Positions 1 to 8,830 of a stretch of 64,000 bases of DNA are shown in pieces. The notes beneath the pieces are model-generated. The model had not been told where the DNA came from. It saw only the letters and a program-made list of their open reading frames with translations, and did not search any database. Source of the stretch: Vibrio sp. Isolate32 (GTDB lineage: Bacteria; Pseudomonadota; Gammaproteobacteria; Enterobacterales; Vibrionaceae). Both the position numbers and the translations under genes were made by a program. The stretch is taken from positions 62,728-126,727 of the forward strand of contig NZ_JAKEUQ010000002.1 of NCBI RefSeq assembly GCF_022397955.1, written 5' to 3'. Position 1 is the stretch's first letter, and each line of letters begins with the position of its first letter.

Positions 1-444
1 ATTGAAGGCCGATATGACAATGACGAAAAGCTCAAACTCTTAGACAGTTGCGATGCAATCGTTTTTGGCGCCCCAACCTACATGGGTTCACCTGCCGCTC
101 AGTTTAAGAGTTTTATGGATGCGAGCAGTGATAACTACTGCAAGAAACTATGGCGAAACAAGCTCGCTGCTGGCTTCACCACGGGCGGAAGTCTTAACGG
201 AGAGCAACAACAAACCCTGCTTAGCTTTTTCACTCTAGCTTGTCAGCACGGCATGCTTTGGGTTGGCTTAGACGCCTCAAGACACACAGATAATTTAGGT
301 TTAAACCGCACTGGTTCAAACATTGGTTTAGTGTCTAGCATCGATGATGGTGACGATAGCGTTAACCGCAATGACTTGCTTACAGCTCAATACTACGGTT
401 CAAGAATAGCCACCTTGGTTCAAGAACTCATAAACAAAAGCTAG
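1..444 (+). CDS. Flavodoxin-family / NAD(P)H quinone oxidoreductase-like protein (5' truncated)
   Basis: Open from base 1 in frame 1 to the TAG at 442-444, so the N-terminus lies outside the window. The visible 147 residues have the second half of a WrbA-like flavodoxin fold: strand and loop 'IVFGAPTYMGSPAAQFKSF', where the G-x-P-x-Y-x-G loop contacts FMN in this family, then 'KLAAGFTTGGSLNGEQQ' and 'HGMLWVG'. Members are FMN-binding cytosolic reductases, often of quinones. The exact substrate cannot be read from the sequence. The LysR gene begins 62 bp downstream on the same strand and might regulate it, but nothing proves this. The family is secure; a specific name is not. Confidence 0.8.
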   Translation: MEGRYDNDEKLKLLDSCDAIVFGAPTYMGSPAAQFKSFMDASSDNYCKKLWRNKLAAGFTTGGSLNGEQQQTLLSFFTLACQHGMLWVGLDASRHTDNLGLNRTGSNIGLVSSIDDGDDSVNRNDLLTAQYYGSRIATLVQELINKS

Positions 445-506
445 AGCAACGGCCTTGATTGAGATAAGTTGGACGTATCATTCCCAACTTTCATGAATAT
501 CATCAA

Positions 507-1352
507 ATGCTACTCGAAGGAATCGAAACTCTCTTGGTTTTGAGTAAAGCCAAAACCATGAGCCGCACTGGCAGTTTGCTGTATATCAGCCAATCAGCGG
601 TAAGCAAACGGATTGCTAACTTAGAAAAGAAGTTGGGTAAAAAGCTCATCGAGCCAAGTGGTCGGCAGATAAAACTCACGCCAGATGCGATAGCACTGAT
701 CGAGAGTATTGGTCCTACGTTCAATGAACTTCGTGGTCTTATTTATGAACAGCAAGAACTGGAAGATACCACTCTCATCACCTTAGACAGCTCTAAATCT
801 TTGATAGCTGGCTATTTGGGTGACATGATGGGGCAGTTTATCCAACAAGATAAATACATCACCATAACCACCAACCACACGCCCAGAATCATCGAGCGAG
901 TGCAGTCCGGTAAGGCAACCCTAGGGTTATGCGCAGGCTTGTTGCCACCGCATCATGGGTTAATGACCTTTCACTTATTTGATGAGCCGTTTTACATTGT
1001 AAGTAAATTACCACTAACGGAGCTACCTCCATTGGTGATTACCAATGATATGACTAACCCTGCTAACTCTTATCAATTATCTGTGTTGGAAAAGTTTGGT
1101 ATCAAGCCTTTGATGGAGATGGATGCTTACACAGCAGCAGCGCAACTTGCGTTGGGTGGGACTGGGCCTGCGTTAATCCCACTATCTATCGTAAAGACAC
1201 TCAATATTGAGCCTCAATATTTGTATATTTTCCCTGAAATAGCAGGATTAATTCGACCGATTCATATCTGTGTGAGACCGAATAGCTATCAGTCTCAACG
1301 AGTTAAAACACTGATAGAATCCATTGATGATGCTGTTCCCAAAGCAGTTTAG
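507..1352 (+). CDS. LysR-family transcriptional regulator
   Basis: A 281-residue protein with an N-terminal winged helix-turn-helix at about residues 5-62 ('SQSAVSKRIANLEKKLG' is the recognition segment). A periplasmic-binding-like effector domain follows from about residue 90, as in LysR-type regulators, which usually run about 300 residues. The regulated genes and the coinducer are unknown. The ATG at 507 has no good ribosome binding site, and no other start keeps the whole HTH. The last 50 bp overlap the 3' end of the convergent permease gene, so the pair share coding DNA. The neighbouring flavodoxin-like and TauE/SafE-like genes are the obvious candidate targets, but that is inference. 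Confidence 0.85.
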   Translation: MLLEGIETLLVLSKAKTMSRTGSLLYISQSAVSKRIANLEKKLGKKLIEPSGRQIKLTPDAIALIESIGPTFNELRGLIYEQQELEDTTLITLDSSKSLIAGYLGDMMGQFIQQDKYITITTNHTPRIIERVQSGKATLGLCAGLLPPHHGLMTFHLFDEPFYIVSKLPLTELPPLVITNDMTNPANSYQLSVLEKFGIKPLMEMDAYTAAAQLALGGTGPALIPLSIVKTLNIEPQYLYIFPEIAGLIRPIHICVRPNSYQSQRVKTLIESIDDAVPKAV

Positions 1353-2082
1353 ACGCCATTAGCATCGACATAACGATCACAAGAGGGCGAATCCATTTCT
1401 GCCCTTTTGTTACCACTACTTTAGCGCCAAGCTGAGCGCCCATAAAGCCGCCGACGGCCATCACTAGCCCCAATTCCCAGATTGGCAAGCCAGCCAAAAT
1501 AAAGAAGATCAAGGCGGCAATATTCGAGGTGAAGTTCAAGACCTTGGTGCGCGCCGTGGCATCGACTAGCGAGAAATGACCCATCGCAACAAAACAGACA
1601 GTGAAGATAGAACCTGTTCCTGGGCCAAAGAAGCCATCATAGAAACCCACGCCGCCACCCACACACAGAGCAAACATCGCCTCAGAGATCTTCTGTTTTC
1701 CTTCAGATGATCTAGTTTGGGGTGCCAACAAGAAATAAAGAGAGATAGCGATAAGCAGCAACGGGATAACACTAGTCAGTAGACTCGCATCAATGTGCTG
1801 AACTAACTCGGCGCCAATCGCAGAGCCGATAAAGGTACAAAAGATAGCGAGGCGCATCTCCTTGATACTGACGATACCGTTACGCACGAAGTACCAACTC
1901 GCAGAGAAGCTGCCAAATGAGCTTTGCAGCTTATTCGTTGCCAGCGCTTGTGTTGGTGGGACTCCAGCCGCTAGCAGTGCAGGTAGAGTCAGTAATCCAC
2001 CGCCGCCAGCCATTGCATCAATAAAGCCTGCTGCCGTTGCAACAACAAACAAGATAGCCAATATTTCTAGAGTGATTTCCAT
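1303..2082 (-). CDS. TSUP-family (TauE/SafE) membrane permease
   Basis: A 259-residue, very hydrophobic protein with about eight predicted membrane segments. It has the family-typical N-terminal 'AAGFIDAMAGGGGLLTLPAL' and a second glycine-rich copy near residue 145 ('FYDGFFGPGTGSIF'), the internal duplication expected of the TSUP/TauE-SafE (YfcA-like) family. These inner-membrane proteins export or import sulfur-containing or organic anions; the substrate here is unknown. The start ATG at 2082 follows a plausible leader. The 3' end overlaps the LysR gene by 50 bp in convergent orientation, so antisense transcription is likely where the two meet. Confidence 0.85.
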   Translation of the reverse strand: MEITLEILAILFVVATAAGFIDAMAGGGGLLTLPALLAAGVPPTQALATNKLQSSFGSFSASWYFVRNGIVSIKEMRLAIFCTFIGSAIGAELVQHIDASLLTSVIPLLLIAISLYFLLAPQTRSSEGKQKISEAMFALCVGGGVGFYDGFFGPGTGSIFTVCFVAMGHFSLVDATARTKVLNFTSNIAALIFFILAGLPIWELGLVMAVGGFMGAQLGAKVVVTKGQKWIRPLVIVMSMLMASKLLWEQHHQWILSVF

Positions 2083-2205
2083 ATACCCAACGCCTTAAAG
2101 TCCAGTGTAGCGACAAGTTACCACTCACGGCAGGCGAGCAATAACGAAACACAAGATTTTAACCTATTCCAAATATTCATCATTTAGTTGCCACAAACTA
2201 ACAGA

Positions 2206-2237
2206 CATAAAAAAGCCCACTCCGAAGAGTGGGCTTT
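2206..2237 (-). terminator. Rho-independent terminator after carAB
   Basis: An 11-bp perfect stem (AAAGCCCACTC / GAGTGGGCTTT) with a 4-base loop. On the minus strand it is followed by a run of T, and it lies 40 bp past the carB stop. Confidence 0.85.
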
Positions 2238-2277
2238 AAGCATTTATATCCGCTTAACAGCGATACACTTTAGCTGA

Positions 2278-5200
2278 TTAAGCTTGAGAAGCTTTCACCT
2301 GCGCGTGTAGCTCTTGAACAGAAGTTACTGTCGTCTTCGCATCTGCAGTGTGCGCCATACATGTCGCAAATGCTGCGTTTAGCGTAGTCGTGTAGTTCAC
2401 CTTCTCAGCAAGTGCACCACGACGAAGAACTTTAGAATCTTCAATCGCTTGACGGCCAGCTGCAGTGTTCACGATGTAGGTGTACTCGTTGTTCTTGATA
2501 CGGTCAAGAATGTGAGGACGGCCTTCGTGTACCTTGTTTACTAGGCGTGGGTTGATGCCCGCTTCGCCAAGAATCACTGCTGTGCCGTGTGTTGCGTCTA
2601 GCTGGTAGCCAAGCTTAGATAGCTTAGATGCTAGGTCTACAACACGCTCTTTGTCGCCTTCGCGAACAGAAAGCAATGCACGACCGCCTTCAGGGTAGAT
2701 GTTGCCACAACCCAATTCAGCTTTAGAGTATGCTTCTGCGAATGTCGCACCAACACCCATGACTTCACCAGTAGAGCGCATTTCTGGGCCTAACAATGGG
2801 TCAACACCCGGGAACTTGTTGAATGGAAGTACAACTTCTTTCACTGAGTAGTAAGGTGGGATGATTTCTTTGGTAAAGCCTTGAGACTCTAGAGATTGAC
2901 CAGCCATTACACGAGCGGCAATCTTAGCGATTGGCGCGCCAGTTGCTTTAGATACGAATGGAACCGTACGTGCTGCACGAGGGTTAACCTCGATTAGGTA
3001 CACTTCATTGTTCTTAACAGCAAACTGCGTGTTCATCAGACCACGAACACCCAACTCGAACGCTAGCTTTTCAACTTGCTCGCGCATTACGTCTTGGATT
3101 TCTTGGCTTAGCGTGTATGCAGGAAGAGAACATGCTGAGTCACCTGAGTGAACACCCGCTTGCTCAATGTGCTCCATGATACCGCCGATAACAACGCGTT
3201 CACCGTCACAAATCGCATCTACGTCAACTTCAACAGCGTCGTCTAGGAAGCTATCAAGTAGTACTGGAGATTCGTTTGATACGCTTACTGCTTCATTGAA
3301 GTAGCGACGTAAATCTTGCTCGTCGTATACGATTTCCATCGCACGACCACCAAGTACGTAAGAAGGACGTACAACAAGTGGGAAGCCGATTTCGCGAGAT
3401 TTCTCAACCGCTTGCTCCATTGTTGTTACTGTCGCGTTTTCTGGCTGAAGTAGGCCTAGGCGGTCTACAGCAACTTGGAAACGCTCACGGTCTTCTGCAC
3501 GGTCGATTGCGTCTGGGCTAGTACCGATAATTGGTACGCCAGCAGCTTCAAGAGCACGAGCCAGTTTAAGTGGCGTTTGACCACCATACTGAACGATAAC
3601 GCCTTTTGGCTTCTCAACACGTGCGATTGCTAGTACGTCTTCCAGAGTTACTGGTTCGAAGTACAGACGGTCAGATGTATCGTAGTCTGTAGAAACTGTC
3701 TCAGGGTTACAGTTAACCATGATAGTTTCGTAGCCATCTTCACGTAGTGCTAGTGATGCGTGTACACAACAGTAGTCAAATTCAATACCTTGGCCGATAC
3801 GGTTTGGACCGCCACCAAGAATCATGATCTTGTCTTTGTCTGTTGGGTTTGCTTCACATTCGTCATCGTAAGATGAGTACATGTAAGCCGTATCTGAAGA
3901 GAACTCAGCCGCACACGTATCAACGCGCTTGTACACTGGGTGGATATCGTATTGGTCACGTAGACGACGGATTTCGCTTTCTGCTACACCTAGAATCTTA
4001 GATAGGCGCGCATCAGCAAAACCTTTACGCTTCAGCTTGTTTAGTTCTTCTTTGTTTAGACCAGCGAAGCCTTTTGCTTTTAGCTCTTGCTCAAGCTTCA
4101 CGATGTCTTCGATTTGAACTAGGAACCAACGGTCGATTTGCGTTAGGTTGAATACACCATCTACAGACATACCCGCACGGAATGCATCCGCGATGTACCA
4201 AATACGCTCTGCGCCAGCTTCTTTTAGTTCGTGGCGAATTGTTGTTAGTGCGTCTGGCGCATCTAGGTCAACCATTTCGTCAAAGCCAGTCGCGCCAACT
4301 TCTAGGCCACGAAGTGCTTTTTGTAGAGATTCTTGCTGGTTACGGCCGATAGCCATAACTTCACCAACAGACTTCATTTGCGTCGTTAGACGGTCGTTTG
4401 CACCTGCAAATTTCTCGAAGTTGAAACGAGGAATCTTAGTTACAACGTAGTCGATTGTTGGTTCGAATGATGCTGGTGTTGCGCCACCTGTGATGTCATT
4501 CATTAGCTCATCTAGAGTGAAGCCAACTGCCAGTTTCGCTGCAATCTTAGCGATTGGGAAACCTGTTGCTTTCGAAGCTAGAGCAGAAGAGCGAGATACA
4601 CGTGGGTTCATCTCGATGATAACCATACGACCATCTTTCGGGTTGATACCAAACTGTACGTTTGAACCACCTGTTTCAACACCAATCTCACGTAGTACCG
4701 CTAGAGATGCGTTACGCATCAGTTGGTATTCTTTGTCTGTTAGAGTCTGTGCTGGTGCAACTGTGATTGAGTCACCCGTGTGGATACCCATTGGGTCGAA
4801 GTTTTCAATCGCACATACGATGATACAGTTGTCCGCTTTGTCACGAACCACTTCCATCTCGTACTCTTTCCAACCGATTAGAGATTCATCGATTAGAAGC
4901 TCGTTGGTTGGAGAAAGGTCTAAGCCGCGACGACAGATCTCTTCGAACTCTTCTTTGTTGTATGCGATACCACCACCAGTACCACCCATGGTGAATGATG
5001 GACGGATGATACAAGGGAAGCCAACCATATCTAGAACAGCGTAAGCTTCTTCCATGGTTTTCGCAGTGTCAGCACGTGGACACTCAAGGCCGATAGACTT
5101 CATCGCCTTATCGAAACGAGAACGGTCTTCTGCTTTATCGATAGCGTCAGCCGTTGCACCAATCATCTCTACACCGAACTCTTCAAGAACGCCGTGCTTC

Positions 5201-5508
5201 TCAAGATCTAGTGCACAGTTAAGAGCCGTTTGACCACCCATTGTAGGTAGAACTGCGTCTGGCTTCTCTTTCGCAATGATGTTGCGAACAACTTCCCATT
5301 GGATTGGCTCGATGTAAGTTGCATCAGCCATATCAGGGTCAGTCATGATGGTCGCTGGGTTCGAGTTTACAAGAATAACTCGGTAACCTTCTTCGCGAAG
5401 CGCTTTACAAGCTTGAGCACCAGAGTAATCGAACTCACATGCTTGGCCGATAACGATCGGGCCAGCACCTAGAATTAGAATACTTTTAATGTCAGTACGT
5501 TTTGGCAT
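2278..5508 (-). CDS. carB: Carbamoyl-phosphate synthase large subunit
   Basis: 1076 residues, the usual length. It makes carbamoyl phosphate from ammonia (delivered by CarA), bicarbonate and two ATP, feeding both pyrimidine and arginine synthesis in the cytosol. The two homologous ATP-grasp halves are clear: residues about 1-400 carry '[20 protein letters not shown]' and residues about 550-940 carry '[18 protein letters not shown]'. Both include the '[17 protein letters not shown]' metal-binding segments. The C-terminal allosteric domain from about 940 would bind UMP/IMP and ornithine in the enterobacterial enzyme. The ATG at 5508 follows GGAG by 10 bases and lies 16 bp after the carA stop, so the two genes form one operon. 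Confidence 0.98.
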   Translation of the reverse strand: MPKRTDIKSILILGAGPIVIGQACEFDYSGAQACKALREEGYRVILVNSNPATIMTDPDMADATYIEPIQWEVVRNIIAKEKPDAVLPTMGGQTALNCALDLEKHGVLEEFGVEMIGATADAIDKAEDRSRFDKAMKSIGLECPRADTAKTMEEAYAVLDMVGFPCIIRPSFTMGGTGGGIAYNKEEFEEICRRGLDLSPTNELLIDESLIGWKEYEMEVVRDKADNCIIVCAIENFDPMGIHTGDSITVAPAQTLTDKEYQLMRNASLAVLREIGVETGGSNVQFGINPKDGRMVIIEMNPRVSRSSALASKATGFPIAKIAAKLAVGFTLDELMNDITGGATPASFEPTIDYVVTKIPRFNFEKFAGANDRLTTQMKSVGEVMAIGRNQQESLQKALRGLEVGATGFDEMVDLDAPDALTTIRHELKEAGAERIWYIADAFRAGMSVDGVFNLTQIDRWFLVQIEDIVKLEQELKAKGFAGLNKEELNKLKRKGFADARLSKILGVAESEIRRLRDQYDIHPVYKRVDTCAAEFSSDTAYMYSSYDDECEANPTDKDKIMILGGGPNRIGQGIEFDYCCVHASLALREDGYETIMVNCNPETVSTDYDTSDRLYFEPVTLEDVLAIARVEKPKGVIVQYGGQTPLKLARALEAAGVPIIGTSPDAIDRAEDRERFQVAVDRLGLLQPENATVTTMEQAVEKSREIGFPLVVRPSYVLGGRAMEIVYDEQDLRRYFNEAVSVSNESPVLLDSFLDDAVEVDVDAICDGERVVIGGIMEHIEQAGVHSGDSACSLPAYTLSQEIQDVMREQVEKLAFELGVRGLMNTQFAVKNNEVYLIEVNPRAARTVPFVSKATGAPIAKIAARVMAGQSLESQGFTKEIIPPYYSVKEVVLPFNKFPGVDPLLGPEMRSTGEVMGVGATFAEAYSKAELGCGNIYPEGGRALLSVREGDKERVVDLASKLSKLGYQLDATHGTAVILGEAGINPRLVNKVHEGRPHILDRIKNNEYTYIVNTAAGRQAIEDSKVLRRGALAEKVNYTTTLNAAFATCMAHTADAKTTVTSVQELHAQVKASQA

Positions 5509-5524
5509 TGTCTACTACTCCGAA

Positions 5525-6664
5525 TTACGCTGTGTGCTTTTTAATTAGTTCAATGAAGTGGTCGAATAACGGCGCTGCGTCTTCTGGACCTGGGCTTGCT
5601 TCTGGGTGACCTTGGAAGCTAAATGCTGGTTTATCTGTACGGTGGATACCTTGTAGAGAACCATCAAATAGAGACTTGTGCGTCGCACGTAGGTTTTCAG
5701 GAAGTGTGTCTTCGTCAGCAGCAAAGCCGTGGTTTTGCGAAGTAATCATCACAACATCACGATCTAAATCTTTAACTGGGTGGTTTGCACCGTGGTGACC
5801 AAACTTCATCTTCACTGTCTTAGCGCCTGACGCAAGAGCAAGAATTTGGTGGCCTAGACAGATACCGAAGATTGGTAAGCCTTTTTCTAGGAACACTTTT
5901 GTCGCTTCAATTGCGTAAGTACATGGTTCTGGGTCACCAGGGCCATTTGAAAGGAATACACCGTCTGGGTTTAGTGCAAGCACTTCTTCAGCTGAAGTTT
6001 CAGCAGGAACAACCGTTAGGCGGCAGCCGCGGTCAACGAGCATTCGTAGGATATTTCGTTTTGCACCGAAGTCATAAGCAACAACGTGGTATGGCAATTC
6101 TGAGTCTGCTTTCGCTTCAGGAAGTCCACCCGTAAGCGTCCACGAACCCTGTTTCCATTGATACGCTTCTTTTGTTGTAACTTCTTTCGCAAGGTCCATA
6201 CCTTTCAGGCCAGGGAATTCTTTTGCCTTAGCTAGAGCCAAAGCTTCGTCTAAGTTGTTACCCGCTACAATACAACCGTTCTGAGCGCCTTTTTCACGAA
6301 GAATACGCGTCAGCTTACGAGTATCGATATCAGCGATACCAACAACGTTTTGCGACTTAAGGTAATCAGAGAGGGATTGTTCATTACGGAAGTTAGAAGC
6401 GATAAGAGGGAGATCGCGAATCACAAGGCCTTGAGCGTGGATTGAAGAGGATTCTTCGTCTTCGGAATTGGTTCCGGTATTGCCAATGTGAGGGTAAGTA
6501 AGGGTAACGATTTGTTGAGAATAGGAAGGATCAGTGAGGATTTCTTGGTACCCCGTCATCGAGGTATTAAAAACGACTTCACCAACTGCAGAACCTACAG
6601 CGCCAATGGCTTCACCGTGAAATACTGTCCCATCTTCTAGGACAAGTAGTGCTGACTTTTTCAA
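5525..6664 (-). CDS. carA: Carbamoyl-phosphate synthase small (glutaminase) subunit
   Basis: 379 residues. The N-terminal CPSase domain is followed by a class I glutamine amidotransferase domain with the nucleophile in '[12 protein letters not shown]' and the catalytic His-x-Glu in '[13 protein letters not shown]'. It hydrolyses glutamine and channels ammonia to CarB. The initiation codon is TTG at 6664, five bases behind a strong GGAGG. E. coli carA also starts with TTG, so this looks conserved rather than an error. It is first in the carAB operon, with a candidate tandem ArgR operator just upstream. Confidence 0.97.
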   Translation of the reverse strand: MKKSALLVLEDGTVFHGEAIGAVGSAVGEVVFNTSMTGYQEILTDPSYSQQIVTLTYPHIGNTGTNSEDEESSSIHAQGLVIRDLPLIASNFRNEQSLSDYLKSQNVVGIADIDTRKLTRILREKGAQNGCIVAGNNLDEALALAKAKEFPGLKGMDLAKEVTTKEAYQWKQGSWTLTGGLPEAKADSELPYHVVAYDFGAKRNILRMLVDRGCRLTVVPAETSAEEVLALNPDGVFLSNGPGDPEPCTYAIEATKVFLEKGLPIFGICLGHQILALASGAKTVKMKFGHHGANHPVKDLDRDVVMITSQNHGFAADEDTLPENLRATHKSLFDGSLQGIHRTDKPAFSFQGHPEASPGPEDAAPLFDHFIELIKKHTA

Positions 6665-6676
6665 GACAACCTCCAG

Positions 6677-6714
6677 AAATAAATATGCATTAAAATTGAT
6701 TTAATTTGCAAATC
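6677..6714 (-). promoter_or_regulatory. Candidate tandem ARG boxes (ArgR operator) upstream of carA
   Basis: Two degenerate copies of the ARG-box consensus (TGAATWWWWATTCA) lie on the minus strand: TGCAAATTAAATCA and TGCATATTTATTTC. Their starts are exactly 21 bp apart, the 18-bp-box plus 3-bp spacing typical of ArgR hexamer sites. They end about 12 bp before the carA start. A weak promoter (TTGCAG, 17 bp, TTAAAT) would overlap the distal box. Arginine repression of carAB is established in enterobacteria; here it is inferred from spacing and position. Confidence 0.5.
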
Positions 6715-7166
6715 TACCTTCCTGCAACACTTAAAAGTGAGTGTTTATGGAAATTAGACAAATTGGCGGTATTTTAGTGATGTGCGTGATACGTGTCAAC
6801 ATTTAACGCAAAAGAAATTAAAGATTTGTACGAACTAATTCAATTTACCCTTCCAAAGCTCCAAAAGTTTAACTTTCATGGTCAATTATGAACGATATTG
6901 AGATTTTCCAATTTTATCCCATTACTTTTGTCTGCCTTTAAGTACTAAAAACATCACCAACAAAAAGCAATCGATAAATACAAACAGAAAACATGAAAAT
7001 TTAAAGATCTAATCCAAAAATAAGACCAAGACAACAAAACAATAAGAAAAGTTAGGTAAAAATGATGTTAAAAGGGAGATTTAAGAGAGAGAAGAGAAAC
7101 AAGAATACAGCGTTAAAGGTAGTAAATAAAGAAAGCGCCGGCAATTGCCAGCGCATAATTATCTAT
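6715..7166. other. AT-rich gap between carA and dapB
   Basis: About 450 bp without a credible gene. It holds the distal carA upstream region and, at its left end, the dapB terminator. The stretch around 7060-7110 is strongly purine-rich on the plus strand. I found no ORF over 60 codons, no tRNA and no clear repeat. Confidence 0.6.
7128..7154 (-). terminator. Rho-independent terminator after dapB
   Basis: A near-perfect palindrome (GCGCTGGCAATTGCCGGCGC on the minus strand, one G-T pair) followed by TTTCTTTATTT, starting 13 bp beyond the dapB stop. Confidence 0.8.
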
Positions 7167-8039
<873 letters not shown>

Positions 8040-8083
8040 TTAATCTCTTTAAACTAACAACAATCTCAAACTCAGGCTAGCAA

Positions 8084-8482
8084 TTAAGAAAACTCTTTTA
8101 CCACTCGCTCTAAAATTGGCACATTTGCTTCAGGGAAGGCGTACTGACTCAATGATTGAAGACTTACCCATTCACCCTGCTGACCTTCTTTGCCATAAGG
8201 CTGCTCTTCAAAGTCAGTCACGAGAATGAAATCGAACTTAAGTGACTTATCCGTGTAATCAAATTCAAGGTGCTCAAACAGAGACTGCTCAGTCACCTTG
8301 ATACCGATCTCTTCATCAAGCTCGCGAGTCATCGCTTGCTCAATAGTTTCACCCTCTTCAACCTTGCCACCTGGAAATTCCCAGAAACCGCCCTTGTGCT
8401 TGTCATCTGGACGCTTTGTAATAAAGACCTGTGACTTATCTTGATTGAAGATGATACCCGCTACGATATGAATTCTTTTCAT
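8084..8482 (-). CDS. mutT: 8-oxo-dGTP diphosphatase MutT
   Basis: 132 residues starting at the ATG at 8482, which has AAAGGA nine bases upstream; the frame is open further but without support. The Nudix box is intact at about residues 38-60: G-x5-E-x7-REL-x-EE-x-G-I, with 'FWEFPGGKVEEGE' leading in. It hydrolyses 8-oxo-dGTP to the monophosphate and so prevents A-to-C transversions. It follows secA on the same strand as in E. coli, but a terminator and repeats separate the two here. Together with MutY at 62 kb the window carries two arms of the oxidised-guanine system. Confidence 0.93.
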   Translation of the reverse strand: MKRIHIVAGIIFNQDKSQVFITKRPDDKHKGGFWEFPGGKVEEGETIEQAMTRELDEEIGIKVTEQSLFEHLEFDYTDKSLKFDFILVTDFEEQPYGKEGQQGEWVSLQSLSQYAFPEANVPILERVVKEFS

Positions 8483-8530
8483 TGATGGTGTTCCTTTTGT
8501 AACCGCTATAGCCAACTCAATCATGAATTA

Positions 8531-8570
8531 CGTCACCCTCAAGCAGGAAGAACGACTGAGTTGGGGATCT
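8531..8570. repeat. Dispersed intergenic repeat, copy 1
   Basis: Matches 33 of 40 bases, without gaps, with 59784-59823. Both copies end in TGAGTTGGGGATCT. The sequence that follows (8592-8636) has further palindromic arms ending in a TAGGGGATGACGA-like motif. It is intergenic and non-coding at both sites. Confidence 0.75.
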
Positions 8571-8674
8571 AAAACTACGCGAGCCTAACTAACAAGATTC
8601 CCTACTACGCTCGCTCCTCGCTATAGGGGATGACGACTTCCTTGAGTAACAAAGTAAGCCATGAAATTTACATA

Positions 8675-8701
8675 CAAAAAGAGCCGCCTAAGCGACTCTT
8701 T
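8675..8701 (-). terminator. Rho-independent terminator after secA
   Basis: A stem of AAAGAGTCGC / GCGGCTCTTT (one G-U pair) read on the minus strand, followed by TTTTTGTATG. It lies about 130 bp past the secA stop, beyond the ERIC-like element. Confidence 0.75.
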
Positions 8702-8731
8702 ATATTCTATTTGTCAGTTTTATGAAGCTAA

Positions 8732-8815
8732 GCTGTAGTGCTTGAGAGCAAGGCGGTGGCACGGAGCTTACGATAGTAAGTGAGTACCACCAACGCAGCT
8801 ATCATGCGCTACAGC
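8732..8815. repeat. ERIC-like palindromic element
   Basis: An 84-bp imperfect palindrome. The outer arms are GCTGTAGTGC / GCGCTACAGC (9 of 10) and the centre is GGAGCTTAC-GATA-GTAAGTGAG, with flanking GGTGG / CCACC arms. The central GGAGCTTAC...GTAAGTGA resembles the conserved core of the enterobacterial ERIC repeat, as do AAGGCGG on the left and CCAACGC on the right. Vibrios are known to carry ERIC-type repeats. It would be transcribed in the secA 3' untranslated region. Identification is from memory of the consensus. Confidence 0.6.
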
Positions 8816-8830
8816 AACGATTCATTAAAC

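Larger units (their letters stand above)
8483..8830. other. Repeat-bearing gap between mutT and secA
   Basis: About 350 bp without a gene. From left to right it holds the mutT leader, a 40-bp dispersed repeat, a hairpin-rich stretch, the secA terminator and an ERIC-like palindrome, each listed separately. Confidence 0.7.

Noticed and set aside
4490..5044. 184-codon plus-strand frame opposite carB
   Set aside because: Antisense shadow of a highly conserved gene; no start signal and biased codon composition.
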